Assembly (NCBI RefSeq): GCF_000714435.1
Contig: NZ_JJMW01000015.1
Location: 124,001 to 188,000 of the forward strand
DNA from: Exiguobacterium alkaliphilum 12/1
GTDB lineage: Bacteria; Bacillota; Bacilli; Exiguobacteriales; Exiguobacteriaceae
Length of the DNA: 64,000 bases
Direction: 5' to 3'
Shown: one piece after another, positions 24,828 to 35,951 of the stretch
Layout of the letters: each line of letters opens with the position of its first letter
Numbering within the stretch: position 1 is the first letter of the stretch
Position numbers and translations under genes: made by a program
Notes under the pieces: model-generated
Databases searched by the model: none
What the model was told of the DNA's origin: nothing
What the model saw: the letters and a program-made list of their open reading frames with translations, nothing else

Positions 24828-25898
24828 GTGCCGACTTATAATTTTTCAGCCGGTCCGGGGATGTTGCCCGCACCGGTGTTGGAAGAAGTACAATCACAAC
24901 TTCTTTCCTATAAAGAAAGCGGCGTCTCGATCGTCGAGATGAGCCATCGTTCTTCGGCATTCATCGAAGTGGCAAGGGAACTCGAGCACCGGCTTCGCCG
25001 TTTGATGCACATTCCAGACACGTACGCCGTCCTGTTCCTTCAAGGTGGGGCGACGCTCCAGTTCTCGATGGTCCCGATGAATCTGGGCAAATCGGGCCGC
25101 TTCGCCTATCTCGACAGCGGGACGTGGTCGAAGAAGGCGATTCAAGACGCAAGCCGGTTCGGTGATGTCGTCCTTGCGGGTAGTTCGACGGCAACAACGT
25201 ATGGGACGATTCCAGTTTGGCCGGAATCGATTCAAGACGTCGACTATCTTCATTTAACGTTGAACAACACGATTGAAGGTACCCGCTACACCGCGCTTCC
25301 TGAGACGAACGTCCCGCTTGTCGCCGACGTCTCGTCCAACATTCTGGCGGAAGCGATTGACGTCGAGCGCTTCGGCCTCATCTACGCCGGTGCCCAGAAG
25401 AACATCGGGCCGGCCGGGTTGACGCTCGTCGTCATCCGTCGCGATTTGATTGTCGAACGTGACCTGCCGTCATATCTCGCTTACAGCAAACACGTCGATA
25501 CGCTCTTGAACACCCCGGCGACGTTCAGTCTCTATGTCGCCGAACGGGTCCTCGCTTGGATTGAAGCGGAGGGGGGCGTTTCGGAGATGGAGCGCCGCAA
25601 CCGCGAGAAGAGCGAGCGATTGTATCACGCGCTCGATACGTCATCATTGTTCCGTCCGATTGTGACCGATACGACGTGCCGCTCGTTGACGAACATCCCG
25701 TTCACGACGGGGGATGACGTCACGGACGAGGCGTTCCGGAAGTTTGCAGAAATGCGCGGGTTGATTGAACTCGGCGGCCACCGGTCGGTCGGCGGGTTGC
25801 GGGCGAGCCTATACAATGCGATGCCGCTCGAAGGCGTCAATCGCTTGATTGAAACGATGCAAGAGTTTGAACAGGGGGGACACGATGTTTCATATTAA
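24828..25898 (+). CDS. serC: Phosphoserine aminotransferase
   Basis: A 356-residue PLP enzyme that converts 3-phosphohydroxypyruvate plus glutamate to O-phosphoserine, the second step of serine synthesis. The N-terminal YNFSAGPGMLP is the family signature. The PLP lysine is in YAGAQKNIGPAG, and substrate-binding residues are in MSHRSSAF and GGHRSVGGLRASLYNAM. GTG at 24828 follows GGAGGAGAAG. Its end overlaps serA by 14 bases, indicating translational coupling. It heads the serC-serA-DUF1015 operon inserted between lepA and hemW relative to Bacillus. Confidence 0.96.
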   Translation: MPTYNFSAGPGMLPAPVLEEVQSQLLSYKESGVSIVEMSHRSSAFIEVARELEHRLRRLMHIPDTYAVLFLQGGATLQFSMVPMNLGKSGRFAYLDSGTWSKKAIQDASRFGDVVLAGSSTATTYGTIPVWPESIQDVDYLHLTLNNTIEGTRYTALPETNVPLVADVSSNILAEAIDVERFGLIYAGAQKNIGPAGLTLVVIRRDLIVERDLPSYLAYSKHVDTLLNTPATFSLYVAERVLAWIEAEGGVSEMERRNREKSERLYHALDTSSLFRPIVTDTTCRSLTNIPFTTGDDVTDEAFRKFAEMRGLIELGGHRSVGGLRASLYNAMPLEGVNRLIETMQEFEQGGHDVSY

Positions 25899-27048
25899 AA
25901 CGTATAATCAAATCGCACAGGAAGGACTCAATCGCTTCGAACCGAGCGAATATGCCCTCAATGCGTCGGAGCAGGCGGACGCCTGGGTCATCCGGAGCCA
26001 TGACGTGCACGAGGCGGAGATTCCGCCTTACCTGCTCGCTATCGCCCGCGCTGGAGCCGGGGTGAACAACTTGCCGCTCGAACGGCTGGCCCGTCAAGGC
26101 GTCGTCGTGTTTCACACCCCGGGAGCGAATGCGAACGCGGTGAAAGAACTCGTGCTCGCGAGCATGCTTTTGTCGGTCCGGCCAATTTTACAAGGCGTCC
26201 GTTGGGTCAACGAGCATACGTTCAACAGCCAGACGCTCCTTGATCGGGCGATGGAAGACGAAAAACGTAAGTTCGTCGGGGCGGAGCTTCGAGGTAAGAA
26301 AGTCGGCATCGTCGGCCTCGGGGCAATCGGCTCGGCGCTCGCGAGCGACTTGATTCAGCTCGGTGTCGACGTCGTCGGATACGACCCGCATCTATCGGTC
26401 GATGGGGCGTGGAACGTCTCCAAGCAAGTGAAACGGGCGCGGCACGTGAGCGAACTGCTCGCCGATATCGACCTGTTGTCCATCCATATGCCGCTCACGG
26501 CAGATACACGTGGCATCATCGACGCCTCATGGTTCAATCAAATGAAGCCGAGAACGACCGTGTTGAACTTTGCGCGCGGTGAGCTCGTGAACGATTCCGA
26601 CTTGTTGGACGCGCTCGATGGGAACGTCGAGACGTACATCACCGACTTCCCGAAACAACAGCTTCTCGGACATCCGCGGATTGTCGCATTCCCACATCTC
26701 GGGGCGTCGACGAAAGAGTCGGAAGTGAACTGTGCCGTCCAGGCGGTCGACACGTTGAAATCGTATTTGGAGACCGGCAACATCCGCCACTCGGCGAACT
26801 TTCCGGACACCGAACTGCCGTACATCGGCAAGCGCCGTCTGGCCGTCCTCCATCTAAATGTCCCGAACATGGTCGGCCAAATCGCGAGCCGACTCGCTGA
26901 GAACGGAATCAACATCGACAACATGGTGAACCGGAGTCGAGGGGACGTGGCATATACGTTAATTGATATCGATAATCACCAGAACGAGAAACTGTCGGTC
27001 CACACGCTTTATGAGATCGAGGGCGTCATGCGCGTCCGTGAATTTTGA
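25885..27048 (+). CDS. serA: D-3-phosphoglycerate dehydrogenase
   Basis: A 387-residue NAD-dependent enzyme catalysing the first step of serine synthesis. The nucleotide-binding motif is GKKVGIVGLGAIGSALASDL near residue 145. Catalytic Arg and Glu/His elements are in FARGELVND and FPHLGASTKES. A C-terminal ACT domain (LAVLHLNVPNMVGQIASRLAENG) without the larger intervening domain makes it a short form, probably feedback-inhibited by serine. The ATG at 25885 lies inside the end of serC with AGGGGGG upstream. This differs from the longer Bacillus SerA architecture. Confidence 0.95.
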   Translation: MFHIKTYNQIAQEGLNRFEPSEYALNASEQADAWVIRSHDVHEAEIPPYLLAIARAGAGVNNLPLERLARQGVVVFHTPGANANAVKELVLASMLLSVRPILQGVRWVNEHTFNSQTLLDRAMEDEKRKFVGAELRGKKVGIVGLGAIGSALASDLIQLGVDVVGYDPHLSVDGAWNVSKQVKRARHVSELLADIDLLSIHMPLTADTRGIIDASWFNQMKPRTTVLNFARGELVNDSDLLDALDGNVETYITDFPKQQLLGHPRIVAFPHLGASTKESEVNCAVQAVDTLKSYLETGNIRHSANFPDTELPYIGKRRLAVLHLNVPNMVGQIASRLAENGINIDNMVNRSRGDVAYTLIDIDNHQNEKLSVHTLYEIEGVMRVREF

Positions 27049-27060
27049 GGAGGAATGACC

Positions 27061-28245
27061 ATGGTCGTATTCAAACCGTTTACCCCATACATGCCGAAAC
27101 ATCCCGAGGACGTCGCCGCCGACCCGTACGATATCGTCAGCGTCGAACAGGCACGTCTTGACGTCGAACAGCGTCCCGATTCGTTTCTTGCGGTCGATAA
27201 GCCAGAAGTATTCATGGCGGACATGCCGCTCGAGGCGTGGGGACAACGAGCCCGTCATGAGCTCGAGCGGCTTTACGAGAGCGAGTTGACCGAACGGACG
27301 AACGGATTTTACGTGTATCGGCTCACCGATCAAGGGCGTGTCCAGACAGGGCTCGTCGCCACGTTCTCAGTGGCAGATTATGAGGCAGGTCGCATCAAGA
27401 TTCATGAGCACACGCGTGCCGTGAAAGAACGCGAACGCGTCGAGCACGTTTCGGCGACGAAAGCGCACACCGGACCGATTTTGATGAGCCACGCGCCGGA
27501 CGAAGGGTTGCGTCGCATCCTAGACGACGCGACGACAGGGGAGCCGTTGTTTGCCTTCACGGACAGTCAAGGTGTCGTCCATGAAGGCTACGCCGTGCCA
27601 TCGAAGCATCAAGCACGCGTCATCATGCTCGGGGCCAACATTCCGGCCATCTATATCGCCGATGGACATCACCGTGCCAAGGCTGCAGCCGTCGTCGCCC
27701 GGAGCCCGCTTCATGAAGGAGAGTCCAAACAAGAACGGGACCACTTCCTCGGCGTCTTGTTCCCGAGCGATGAGCTGACGATTTTGCCGTACCATCGCGT
27801 TTTGCACGATGTGGCACCTGAAGAAGTCGCGGCGCTACTAGACGGCCTCTCCTTTAGTTACGAGATTGAAGCCGCAGAAAATGTATTCGTCCCGACCGAG
27901 AGTGCGATGTTCGGTTTGGCTTTTCGAGACAAGCATTACAAGCTGACGAAGCGACAAGACGTCGAGGCGTTAGCCGTCGCGACGCTTCAACGAGACATCC
28001 TCGAGCCGTACTTCCGAGTCGAGGATGTTCGGACGGATGAACGCATCGATTTTGTCGGTGGAAAAGACGCGATTGAGCGCCTCGAAGCGTTAGCTAGGCG
28101 ACAGGACGTCGTCATCCTGACGTGCCACGCCACGGCGATGGAAGAACTGATGCGCGTCGCGGACGAAGCGGGCCAAATGCCGCCGAAATCGACGTGGTTC
28201 GAGCCGAAACTGAAGAGCGGGCTATTCATCCATCGCTTTGACTGA
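27061..28245 (+). CDS. DUF1015 protein of the serine operon
   Basis: A 394-residue soluble protein of the DUF1015 family, of unproven function. The N-terminal segment FKPFTPYMPKHPEDVAADPYDIVS is the family hallmark. The central YIADGHHRAKAA motif resembles the DGHHR-type signature of ParB/sulfiredoxin-fold proteins, a fold that includes free-serine kinases (SerK, SbnI). Together with its place 12 bases after serA this suggests a role in serine or phosphoserine metabolism, which is inference. ATG at 27061 is chosen because GGAGG lies seven bases upstream; ATG at 27055 is too close. The operon lacks a phosphoserine phosphatase gene. Confidence 0.88.
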   Translation: MVVFKPFTPYMPKHPEDVAADPYDIVSVEQARLDVEQRPDSFLAVDKPEVFMADMPLEAWGQRARHELERLYESELTERTNGFYVYRLTDQGRVQTGLVATFSVADYEAGRIKIHEHTRAVKERERVEHVSATKAHTGPILMSHAPDEGLRRILDDATTGEPLFAFTDSQGVVHEGYAVPSKHQARVIMLGANIPAIYIADGHHRAKAAAVVARSPLHEGESKQERDHFLGVLFPSDELTILPYHRVLHDVAPEEVAALLDGLSFSYEIEAAENVFVPTESAMFGLAFRDKHYKLTKRQDVEALAVATLQRDILEPYFRVEDVRTDERIDFVGGKDAIERLEALARRQDVVILTCHATAMEELMRVADEAGQMPPKSTWFEPKLKSGLFIHRFD

Positions 28246-28312
28246 ACACGCATAGTGGCATCGCGGCGCAAAAAACGTTATAAATGGAAAGAGAAGAAAG
28301 GGGTGGCCGCTC

Positions 28313-29470
28313 ATGGCTAAAGCCGTATATCTTCACATTCCATTTTGTGAACATATTTGTTATTACTGCGATTTCAACAAGGTGTTCTTAAAGAACCAAC
28401 CGGTTGATGACTATTTAGATGCACTTGAACGAGAGATCGAACTATCGCTCGTTCAATATCCGACCGATACGATCGAGACGATTTTTATCGGCGGCGGGAC
28501 ACCGACCGCGCTCAATGAGGCGCAGATGAAACGACTCATGGACATGGTCGAACGTCATCTGCTCCCGCTCGCGTCTCCGAATCTTGAATACTCGGTCGAG
28601 GCGAACCCGAACTTCGTCAGTACCGAGAAACTCGATACGATGAAGCGAGGCGGCGTCAATCGCCTCAGTTTCGGCGTCCAGACGTTCGATGACGGCGGGT
28701 TGGAACGGATCGGCCGGACACACCGGGCAGATGACGTGTTCCACACCGTCAACGAAGCGGCGAAACGGTTCGATAACATATCCATCGACCTCATGTTCGG
28801 GCTCCCGGAACAGACGCTCGAACAAATCGAGCGCGACCTCGACTTGGCGTTCCAGCTGCCGATTCAACACGTCTCTTCCTACTCGCTCATTTTAGAGCCA
28901 CATACCGTGTTCGCGATTCAAGAGCGAAAAGGGAAGCTGCGCCTTCCGGGTGAGGATATCGAAGTCGCGATGTATTTGAAAGTGATGGAGACGCTCGAAC
29001 GACGCGGGTTGAAACAATATGAGATTTCAAACTATAGCCTCGAAGGACGGGAGAGCCGGCACAACCAAGTGTATTGGCGTAATGAAGAGTATTATGGCTT
29101 CGGTGCCGGGGCGCACAGTTATTTGAACGGGGAACGGCGGGCGAACATCGCACCCATCCCGCACTATATTAAAGCGGAAGGGTTACCGGTTCGCAGTACG
29201 ACGCCGCTCGAGACGGTCGAGAAGATGGAAGAGGAGCTTTTCCTCGGTCTTCGCATGCGTTCCGGTGTAGCGTTCGAGACGTTTGAAGCGAAGTACGGCC
29301 AATCGATGGAAGCCGTGTTCGGTCACGTCTTGGCCGACCTTGAAGCGAAGCGGTTAATCGAACGGACGGACACGCACGTCCGGCTGACCGAGTCCGGTCT
29401 GCCGCTCGCGAACGAGGCGTTCGCCGCCTTTATCGGCGAGGCCCGTGTCGACTCTGATGCGGTTCAGTAA
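28313..29470 (+). CDS. hemW: Heme chaperone HemW (radical SAM)
   Basis: A 385-residue radical SAM protein of the HemN-like HemW group, which binds and transfers heme rather than oxidising coproporphyrinogen. The 4Fe-4S motif is CEHICYYCDF (CxxxCxxC) near residues 12-19. The GGGTPTAL motif near residue 60 and the C-terminal HemN domain (QVYWRNEEYYGFGAGAHSYL) are present. True HemN carries an N-terminal extension and an extra cysteine after the motif; here the cluster is followed by Asp-Phe, which fits HemW. AAAGGGGTGG supports ATG 28313. As in Bacillus it lies between lepA and hrcA. Confidence 0.92.
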   Translation: MAKAVYLHIPFCEHICYYCDFNKVFLKNQPVDDYLDALEREIELSLVQYPTDTIETIFIGGGTPTALNEAQMKRLMDMVERHLLPLASPNLEYSVEANPNFVSTEKLDTMKRGGVNRLSFGVQTFDDGGLERIGRTHRADDVFHTVNEAAKRFDNISIDLMFGLPEQTLEQIERDLDLAFQLPIQHVSSYSLILEPHTVFAIQERKGKLRLPGEDIEVAMYLKVMETLERRGLKQYEISNYSLEGRESRHNQVYWRNEEYYGFGAGAHSYLNGERRANIAPIPHYIKAEGLPVRSTTPLETVEKMEEELFLGLRMRSGVAFETFEAKYGQSMEAVFGHVLADLEAKRLIERTDTHVRLTESGLPLANEAFAAFIGEARVDSDAVQ

Positions 29471-29481
29471 ATTGCGCATAC

Positions 29482-29511
29482 AAAAAGGGAATCCACGATG
29501 GATTCCCTTTT
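29482..29511. terminator. Bidirectional terminator hemW / DUF1054
   Basis: AAAGGGAATCCA and TGGATTCCCTTT form a 12-bp perfect stem with a CGA loop, with A and T runs on its two sides. Confidence 0.85.
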
Positions 29512-29514
29512 ACG

Positions 29515-30120
29515 TTATAAGACGAGGTCGCGATAAATCGGCGTGAGCCGGCTGAACGTGTCCTCGACGAGCGCGAGGAAGGCCGCCTCGTTTTGGAGGA
29601 TCGACGCATTGGCCGGAAGTTGGCGACCGATTAAAAAGTCGGCTTTTTTCACGTCTTTGAACCGGTGTAAAATTGTGTCGATTGCTTCTTCGGACATGTC
29701 GTCGAGCAAGAACGCCTCTTTCTTCATATGGTCGCCGGCGATATGGAAGTCCGGGAACGCCGATTTGACGTCAACCTGCATGAGACGCTCGGCAATCGCC
29801 GCCTTGTTTGGCATTTCATAGATGAAAGCGAGCCAGATGAAGACGCGGTCGTCGAACAGGCCGACCTGGAAGTGCGGGTGTTTCTTATAGCCACGTTTGT
29901 CGTGACAGATGGCCATCCACGTATCTTTCGGCGGATTGACCGTACGACGCGCATGTTTGGCGACGTGCAAGTAGAGCGGGATTCCGACGTCCGCTTCGAG
30001 TTGTGGACCGACTTCCTCATAGATTTGATGGAAGAGCGGTTGGATGGTCGAACGAATCCCTTCCATCCGTACATCGAGACCGTCTTGTGTGAATACGTCA
30101 AATTGTTGTGTTGTAAACAT
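29515..30120 (-). CDS. UPF0637 / DUF1054 protein (YktB-like)
   Basis: A 201-residue cytoplasmic protein of the DUF1054 (UPF0637) family, homologous to B. subtilis YktB, function unknown. Typical segments are FHQIYEEVGPQLEADVG, HVAKHARRTVNPPKDTWMAI and HFQVGLFDDRVFIWLAFIYE. The ATG at 30120 has AGGTGAGGTGA just upstream. It sits on the minus strand between hemW and hrcA, which are adjacent in B. subtilis, so it was inserted here in this lineage. It is convergent with hemW and divergent from the heat-shock operon. Confidence 0.9.
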   Translation of the reverse strand: MFTTQQFDVFTQDGLDVRMEGIRSTIQPLFHQIYEEVGPQLEADVGIPLYLHVAKHARRTVNPPKDTWMAICHDKRGYKKHPHFQVGLFDDRVFIWLAFIYEMPNKAAIAERLMQVDVKSAFPDFHIAGDHMKKEAFLLDDMSEEAIDTILHRFKDVKKADFLIGRQLPANASILQNEAAFLALVEDTFSRLTPIYRDLVL

Positions 30121-30210
30121 TTAATCACCTCACCTCGTATGATACCGAAATGAGTCGTAAGATGCATCGGCGGCGACTTCGGAACAACTGGAAAAAATGA
30201 AGCGAATGAA

Positions 30211-30238
30211 TTGACAAATATGGAGAACGTGATAATAT
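30211..30238 (+). promoter_or_regulatory. Promoter of the hrcA-dnaK operon
   Basis: TTGACA at 30211-30216, 16 bases, TAATAT at 30233-30238; transcription would begin just before the CIRCE element. Confidence 0.8.
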
Positions 30239-30249
30239 TTGAAGTGTGA

Positions 30250-30276
30250 TTAGCACTCAGTAAATATGAGTGCTAA
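30250..30276 (+). promoter_or_regulatory. CIRCE operator (HrcA site)
   Basis: A perfect TTAGCACTC-N9-GAGTGCTAA inverted repeat. HrcA binds here to repress the operon until heat or misfolded protein occupies GroE, which HrcA needs for activity. Confidence 0.97.
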
Positions 30277-30312
30277 TAAAGCGAGGCCAATCATTCAGAG
30301 AGGAGTGAAAAC

Positions 30313-31335
30313 GTGCTGACGGAGAGACAATTGCTCATTTTACGAGCCATCATTGATGACTATATTCAGACGGCACAACCGGTCGGATCGAGGACGTTAT
30401 CGAAACGAGATGATCTTTCGTTCAGTTCGGCGACGATTCGAAACGACATGGCTGATTTGGAAGATTTGGGTCTCATCGAGAAACCGCATACTTCAGCCGG
30501 GCGCATTCCTTCTGAGGTCGGCTATCGCTATTATGTCGACCACCTCGTCGAGAAACGAGTGATTGACGAACGGGAGACGCACCATCTCGGTGAACGGTTG
30601 CGGGCGTCGGCGCAAGAGTCGGATCTGCTCATTCGTCAAGCCGCTGACCTCCTCTCTGACTTGACCAACTATACGACGGTGGCACTTGGCCCCAATAGCC
30701 AAATGAATCGTCTGGCCCGCATCGATTTGATGCCACTCGATGAACGGCGCGGTGTCGTGTTGATTTTGACGGACCAGGGCCACGTCGAACATCGGACGCT
30801 TGTCTTCGAATCTCCGATGGCGCCGGACATGGTCGAGGAGACGATTCGGTTTTTAAATGATCGGTTGAAAGGGACACCGATCGGGCAGTTGAAGCAGCGC
30901 CTTGGCGAGGAAGTATCAAAGCTTCAACTCGCGAATCGAGAACAGTATGAGAATATGTTGCAACTGATTCAATCGACTGCCGGACTGCAACATCCGACCT
31001 CGCTCTATTTAGGCGGGAAGAAGAACATCTTCAATCAACCGGAGTTTCAATCGCTCGATACGCTCCGCCCGTTCCTCGAATGGATCGATGAACAGGAGCG
31101 CTTGACCGATTGGCTCGAATCGTTGCCAAACCGCGAGATTTATGTGAGCATTGGGAGCGAGAACGGGATCCTCGCGCTTCAAAACTGTAGCGTCATCACG
31201 TCGGATTATACGCTCGACGGAAAAACGTTCGGAACGATTGCGATGATCGGTCCGACGCGGATGGACTATCGGCACGGCGTCCAAATGATGGGGCAGTTGA
31301 TTGAAGCGCTCAGGCGAACGAAATTAGAAGAGTGA
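30313..31335 (+). CDS. hrcA: Heat-inducible transcription repressor HrcA
   Basis: HrcA (340 aa) represses class I heat-shock genes by binding CIRCE. The N-terminal winged helix ([28 protein letters not shown] and [30 protein letters not shown]) is followed by a GAF-like central domain and C-terminal segment. The GTG start at 30313 follows GAGAGGAG. It autoregulates through the CIRCE 37 bases upstream. First gene of hrcA-grpE-dnaK-dnaJ-prmA-rsmE, the standard Bacillales order. Confidence 0.97.
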   Translation: MLTERQLLILRAIIDDYIQTAQPVGSRTLSKRDDLSFSSATIRNDMADLEDLGLIEKPHTSAGRIPSEVGYRYYVDHLVEKRVIDERETHHLGERLRASAQESDLLIRQAADLLSDLTNYTTVALGPNSQMNRLARIDLMPLDERRGVVLILTDQGHVEHRTLVFESPMAPDMVEETIRFLNDRLKGTPIGQLKQRLGEEVSKLQLANREQYENMLQLIQSTAGLQHPTSLYLGGKKNIFNQPEFQSLDTLRPFLEWIDEQERLTDWLESLPNREIYVSIGSENGILALQNCSVITSDYTLDGKTFGTIAMIGPTRMDYRHGVQMMGQLIEALRRTKLEE

Positions 31336-31352
31336 CGGAAAGGAGCCTCAAC

Positions 31353-31928
31353 ATGACAGTTGACAACCAGAACGGTCCAGACAAGGACGAAGTGCTCGAA
31401 GAGAAAGATTTTGAGCCGAAACAAGAAGCGACAGAAGTCGAAGTGGACGAGGTTTCAAATGCTCAGATTGTGGAAGAAACTTCTGAGGGGACGGATTATG
31501 AAAAAGAAATCGAAGCACTGCGAGCGAGCGAGCTTCGCATTCGCGCCGATTTTGACAACTTCCGTCGTCGGACGAATGAAGAGAACGCGAAACGCATCAA
31601 GTTCGCTTCCCAGTCAGTCATCGAGAAATTGATTCCGCTCATCGATAACTTCGAGCGGGCACTTCAAGTCGAAGCGACGTCTGACGATGCGAAACAGATT
31701 CAGGCGGGCGTCGACATGATTCACCGTCAGCTTCTCGATGTGTTGAACGGGGAACAAGTCGAAGCGATCGACGCGTTCGGTCAGCCGTTTGACCCGAATT
31801 TTCATCAAGCGGTCATGCAAGAGCCGAGCGACGAGTTCGATTCAGGCGTCGTGACGATGGAGCTTCAAAAAGGGTACACGATGCATGGGCGTGTCATTCG
31901 TCCGAGCATGGTAAAAGTCGCAGAATAA
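31353..31928 (+). CDS. grpE: Nucleotide exchange factor GrpE
   Basis: GrpE (191 aa) drives ADP release from DnaK. A long acidic, disordered N-terminus (about 1-55) leads into the dimeric coiled coil (YEKEIEALRASELRIRADFDNFRRR) and the C-terminal beta-wing domain (FGQPFDPNFHQAVMQEPSDEF and KGYTMHGRVIRPSMVKV). ATG at 31353 follows AAAGGAG; a frame start at 31332 overlapping hrcA lacks such a site. It sits 17 bases after hrcA. Confidence 0.96.
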   Translation: MTVDNQNGPDKDEVLEEKDFEPKQEATEVEVDEVSNAQIVEETSEGTDYEKEIEALRASELRIRADFDNFRRRTNEENAKRIKFASQSVIEKLIPLIDNFERALQVEATSDDAKQIQAGVDMIHRQLLDVLNGEQVEAIDAFGQPFDPNFHQAVMQEPSDEFDSGVVTMELQKGYTMHGRVIRPSMVKVAE

Positions 31929-31942
31929 CATTACTTAACTAG

Positions 31943-33781
<1,839 letters not shown>

Positions 33782-33800
33782 TAAAACGGATGGGAGGGCG

Positions 33801-33830
33801 CCAAAGCAGGTTTCTGCTTTGGCTCTTTCT
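33801..33830 (+). terminator. Hairpin between dnaK and dnaJ (possible attenuator)
   Basis: CCAAAGCAG and CTGCTTTGG form a 9-bp perfect stem with a GTTT loop, followed by CTCTTTCT. The weak T tract suggests partial termination or an mRNA end that reduces dnaJ relative to dnaK. Confidence 0.6.
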
Positions 33831-33886
33831 ATGTTAAGGTAGAATCGGTAAATTCGAACTTTAAAGACGAGATAGGAGAGACTAAC

Positions 33887-34990
33887 GTGGCGAAACGAGA
33901 TTATTATGAAGTGCTAGGCCTAGATAAATCGGCCTCGGCGCAAGACATTAAACGAGCGTACCGTAAGCTCGCACGGGAATATCACCCGGATATCAACCAA
34001 GAGCCGGATGCGGCGGATAAATTCAAAGAGATTGGCGAAGCATACGAAGTGTTGTCCGATGAGCAAAAGCGGGCCCAATATGACCGCTTCGGGTTTGAAG
34101 GGGCGAGCCAGTTCGGTGGCGGCGACTTCCAAGGCGGATTTGGCGATATTTTCGACATGTTCTTCGGTGGCGGTGGACGCCGACAAGATCCGAACGCGCC
34201 GCGTCGTGGCGAAGACTATCAATACGTCGTCGACCTCGATTTCATGGAGAGCGTCACGGGCAAGACGGAGACGATCGAACTCGAGATTGAAGTCGAATGT
34301 GACACGTGTATGGGCAGTGGTGCGAAACCGGGTACGAAACCGGAGACGTGTGGTCGCTGTGGTGGCAGTGGCGTCGAGACGGTCGAACAGAACACGATTC
34401 TCGGCCGGATGGTCAATCAGCGGCCGTGTAGCCAATGTCATGGGACAGGGAAGACGATTAAGGAGAAGTGCCCGACGTGTCATGGTTCGGGCCACGTGAA
34501 GAAGACGCAGCGCGTCGAAGTGAAGATTCCAGCGGGGATTGATAACGGTCAGCAGATTCGGATGTCCGGAAAAGGTGGTCCTGGCTTTAACGGGGGACCA
34601 GCCGGGGACTTGTACGTCGTCGTCCGTGTCCGTGGTCACGAGATTTTCGAACGGGTCGATCAACATATCGCGATGGAGATGCCGGTCACGTTCGCCCAGG
34701 CGGCGCTCGGTGCCGAAATCGAGGTTCCGACCGTCCATGGCAAAGTCAGCTTGAAAGTCCCGGCCGGCACGCAGACCGGATCAAAATTCCGACTTCGTGG
34801 AAAAGGGATGCCGAGCGTTCGTGGCGGTGGTCACGGGGACCAATACGTCACCATCGTCGTCATGACACCGACGAACATGACGGACCGTCAAAAAGAGTTG
34901 CTCCGCGAGTTCGAAGAGATTGGCGGCGAAGCGGGCGTCGAAGAACAACACGGGTTGTTCCAAAAAATGAAAAAGTTTTTTAGTCACTAA
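33887..34990 (+). CDS. dnaJ: Co-chaperone DnaJ (Hsp40)
   Basis: DnaJ (367 aa) delivers substrates to DnaK and stimulates its ATPase. The J domain (1-70) has the HPD motif in [11 protein letters not shown] Gly/Phe-rich linker (about 75-110) is followed by a zinc domain with four CxxCxGxG-type repeats ([32 protein letters not shown]) and the C-terminal substrate-binding domains. GTG at 33887 follows TAGGAGAG. A class I (type A) DnaJ with all zinc ligands present. Confidence 0.98.
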   Translation: MAKRDYYEVLGLDKSASAQDIKRAYRKLAREYHPDINQEPDAADKFKEIGEAYEVLSDEQKRAQYDRFGFEGASQFGGGDFQGGFGDIFDMFFGGGGRRQDPNAPRRGEDYQYVVDLDFMESVTGKTETIELEIEVECDTCMGSGAKPGTKPETCGRCGGSGVETVEQNTILGRMVNQRPCSQCHGTGKTIKEKCPTCHGSGHVKKTQRVEVKIPAGIDNGQQIRMSGKGGPGFNGGPAGDLYVVVRVRGHEIFERVDQHIAMEMPVTFAQAALGAEIEVPTVHGKVSLKVPAGTQTGSKFRLRGKGMPSVRGGGHGDQYVTIVVMTPTNMTDRQKELLREFEEIGGEAGVEEQHGLFQKMKKFFSH

Positions 34991-35008
34991 AAGGAGCGTG
35001 TTCAAACG

Positions 35009-35947
35009 ATGAAATGGTCTGAAATTTGTGTCCACACGACACAGCAGGCGGTCGAGGCCGTATCGAATTTATTACATGAAGTGGGGGCACAAGGGGTCGT
35101 CATCGAGGACGTCGAAGACTATGACCAGATGATGGCTGAAGACCATTTCGGAGAGATTTGGGACGTCTCGGGACGTGAATCGTATCCGACCTCAGGCGTT
35201 TACGTCAAAGCGTACGTGCCGGCGTCGAGCGACTTTCAGGACACGCTCGCCGCGTTCCGAAAAGAAGTCGACCGGCTACGGGACATCTTGGACATCGGTA
35301 GCGGAGACGTGACCGTCGCCGAGCTCGACGAAGAGGACTGGGCCCACTCGTGGAAACAATACTATAAGCCCGTCAAAATCTCACAACAGCTCACGATCGT
35401 CCCGCTCTGGGAGGACTATGAGCCGCAACCGGAAGAGAACGTCATTCTCCTCGATCCGGGCATGGCCTTCGGGACGGGCACGCATCCGACGACGATGTTA
35501 TGCATTCAAGCGATCGAGAATTACATTCAGCCGGGTGACCGCTTGATTGACGTCGGGACCGGTTCAGGCGTACTTGCCATCGCGGCGGTGAAACTCGGGG
35601 CGTCACACGTCGAGGCGCTCGATTTGGATACCGTCGCCGTCGAATCGGCGCGACAAAACGTCGAGACGAACGGGGTCGAAGCGCTCGTCGCCGTCAACAC
35701 GGGTGACCTGTTGAAAGGAATGGACGGCACGTATGACCTCGTCGTCGCGAACATCCTCGCGGACGTCATCTTGCTCTTTATCGACGATGCGTACGACCGC
35801 GTCAAACAAGGCGGTTACTTCATCACATCCGGCATCATCGGTCAGAAGCGGGCGGAAGTTGCCGAAGCGCTCCAAACGGCCGGCTTTGTCATTGAAGAGA
35901 CGCGTGTCATGGAAGATTGGGTTGCCATCATCGCGAAGAAGGGGTGA
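35009..35947 (+). CDS. prmA: Ribosomal protein L11 methyltransferase
   Basis: PrmA (312 aa) trimethylates lysines and the N-terminus of ribosomal protein L11 using SAM. An N-terminal substrate-recognition domain (about 1-90) is joined to a class I methyltransferase domain whose SAM motif is LIDVGTGSGVLAIAAVKLGA; the NILADVI motif, where NxxA/L binds the substrate nitrogen, and FGTGTHPTT are also present. AAAGGAG precedes the ATG. The next gene starts four bases after its stop, within the standard dnaJ-prmA-rsmE order. Confidence 0.96.
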   Translation: MKWSEICVHTTQQAVEAVSNLLHEVGAQGVVIEDVEDYDQMMAEDHFGEIWDVSGRESYPTSGVYVKAYVPASSDFQDTLAAFRKEVDRLRDILDIGSGDVTVAELDEEDWAHSWKQYYKPVKISQQLTIVPLWEDYEPQPEENVILLDPGMAFGTGTHPTTMLCIQAIENYIQPGDRLIDVGTGSGVLAIAAVKLGASHVEALDLDTVAVESARQNVETNGVEALVAVNTGDLLKGMDGTYDLVVANILADVILLFIDDAYDRVKQGGYFITSGIIGQKRAEVAEALQTAGFVIEETRVMEDWVAIIAKKG

Positions 35948-35951
35948 GCGC

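Noticed and set aside
33920-34738. 272-residue minus-strand frame opposite dnaJ
   Set aside because: It mirrors the Gly- and Cys-rich repeats of DnaJ and has no independent support.
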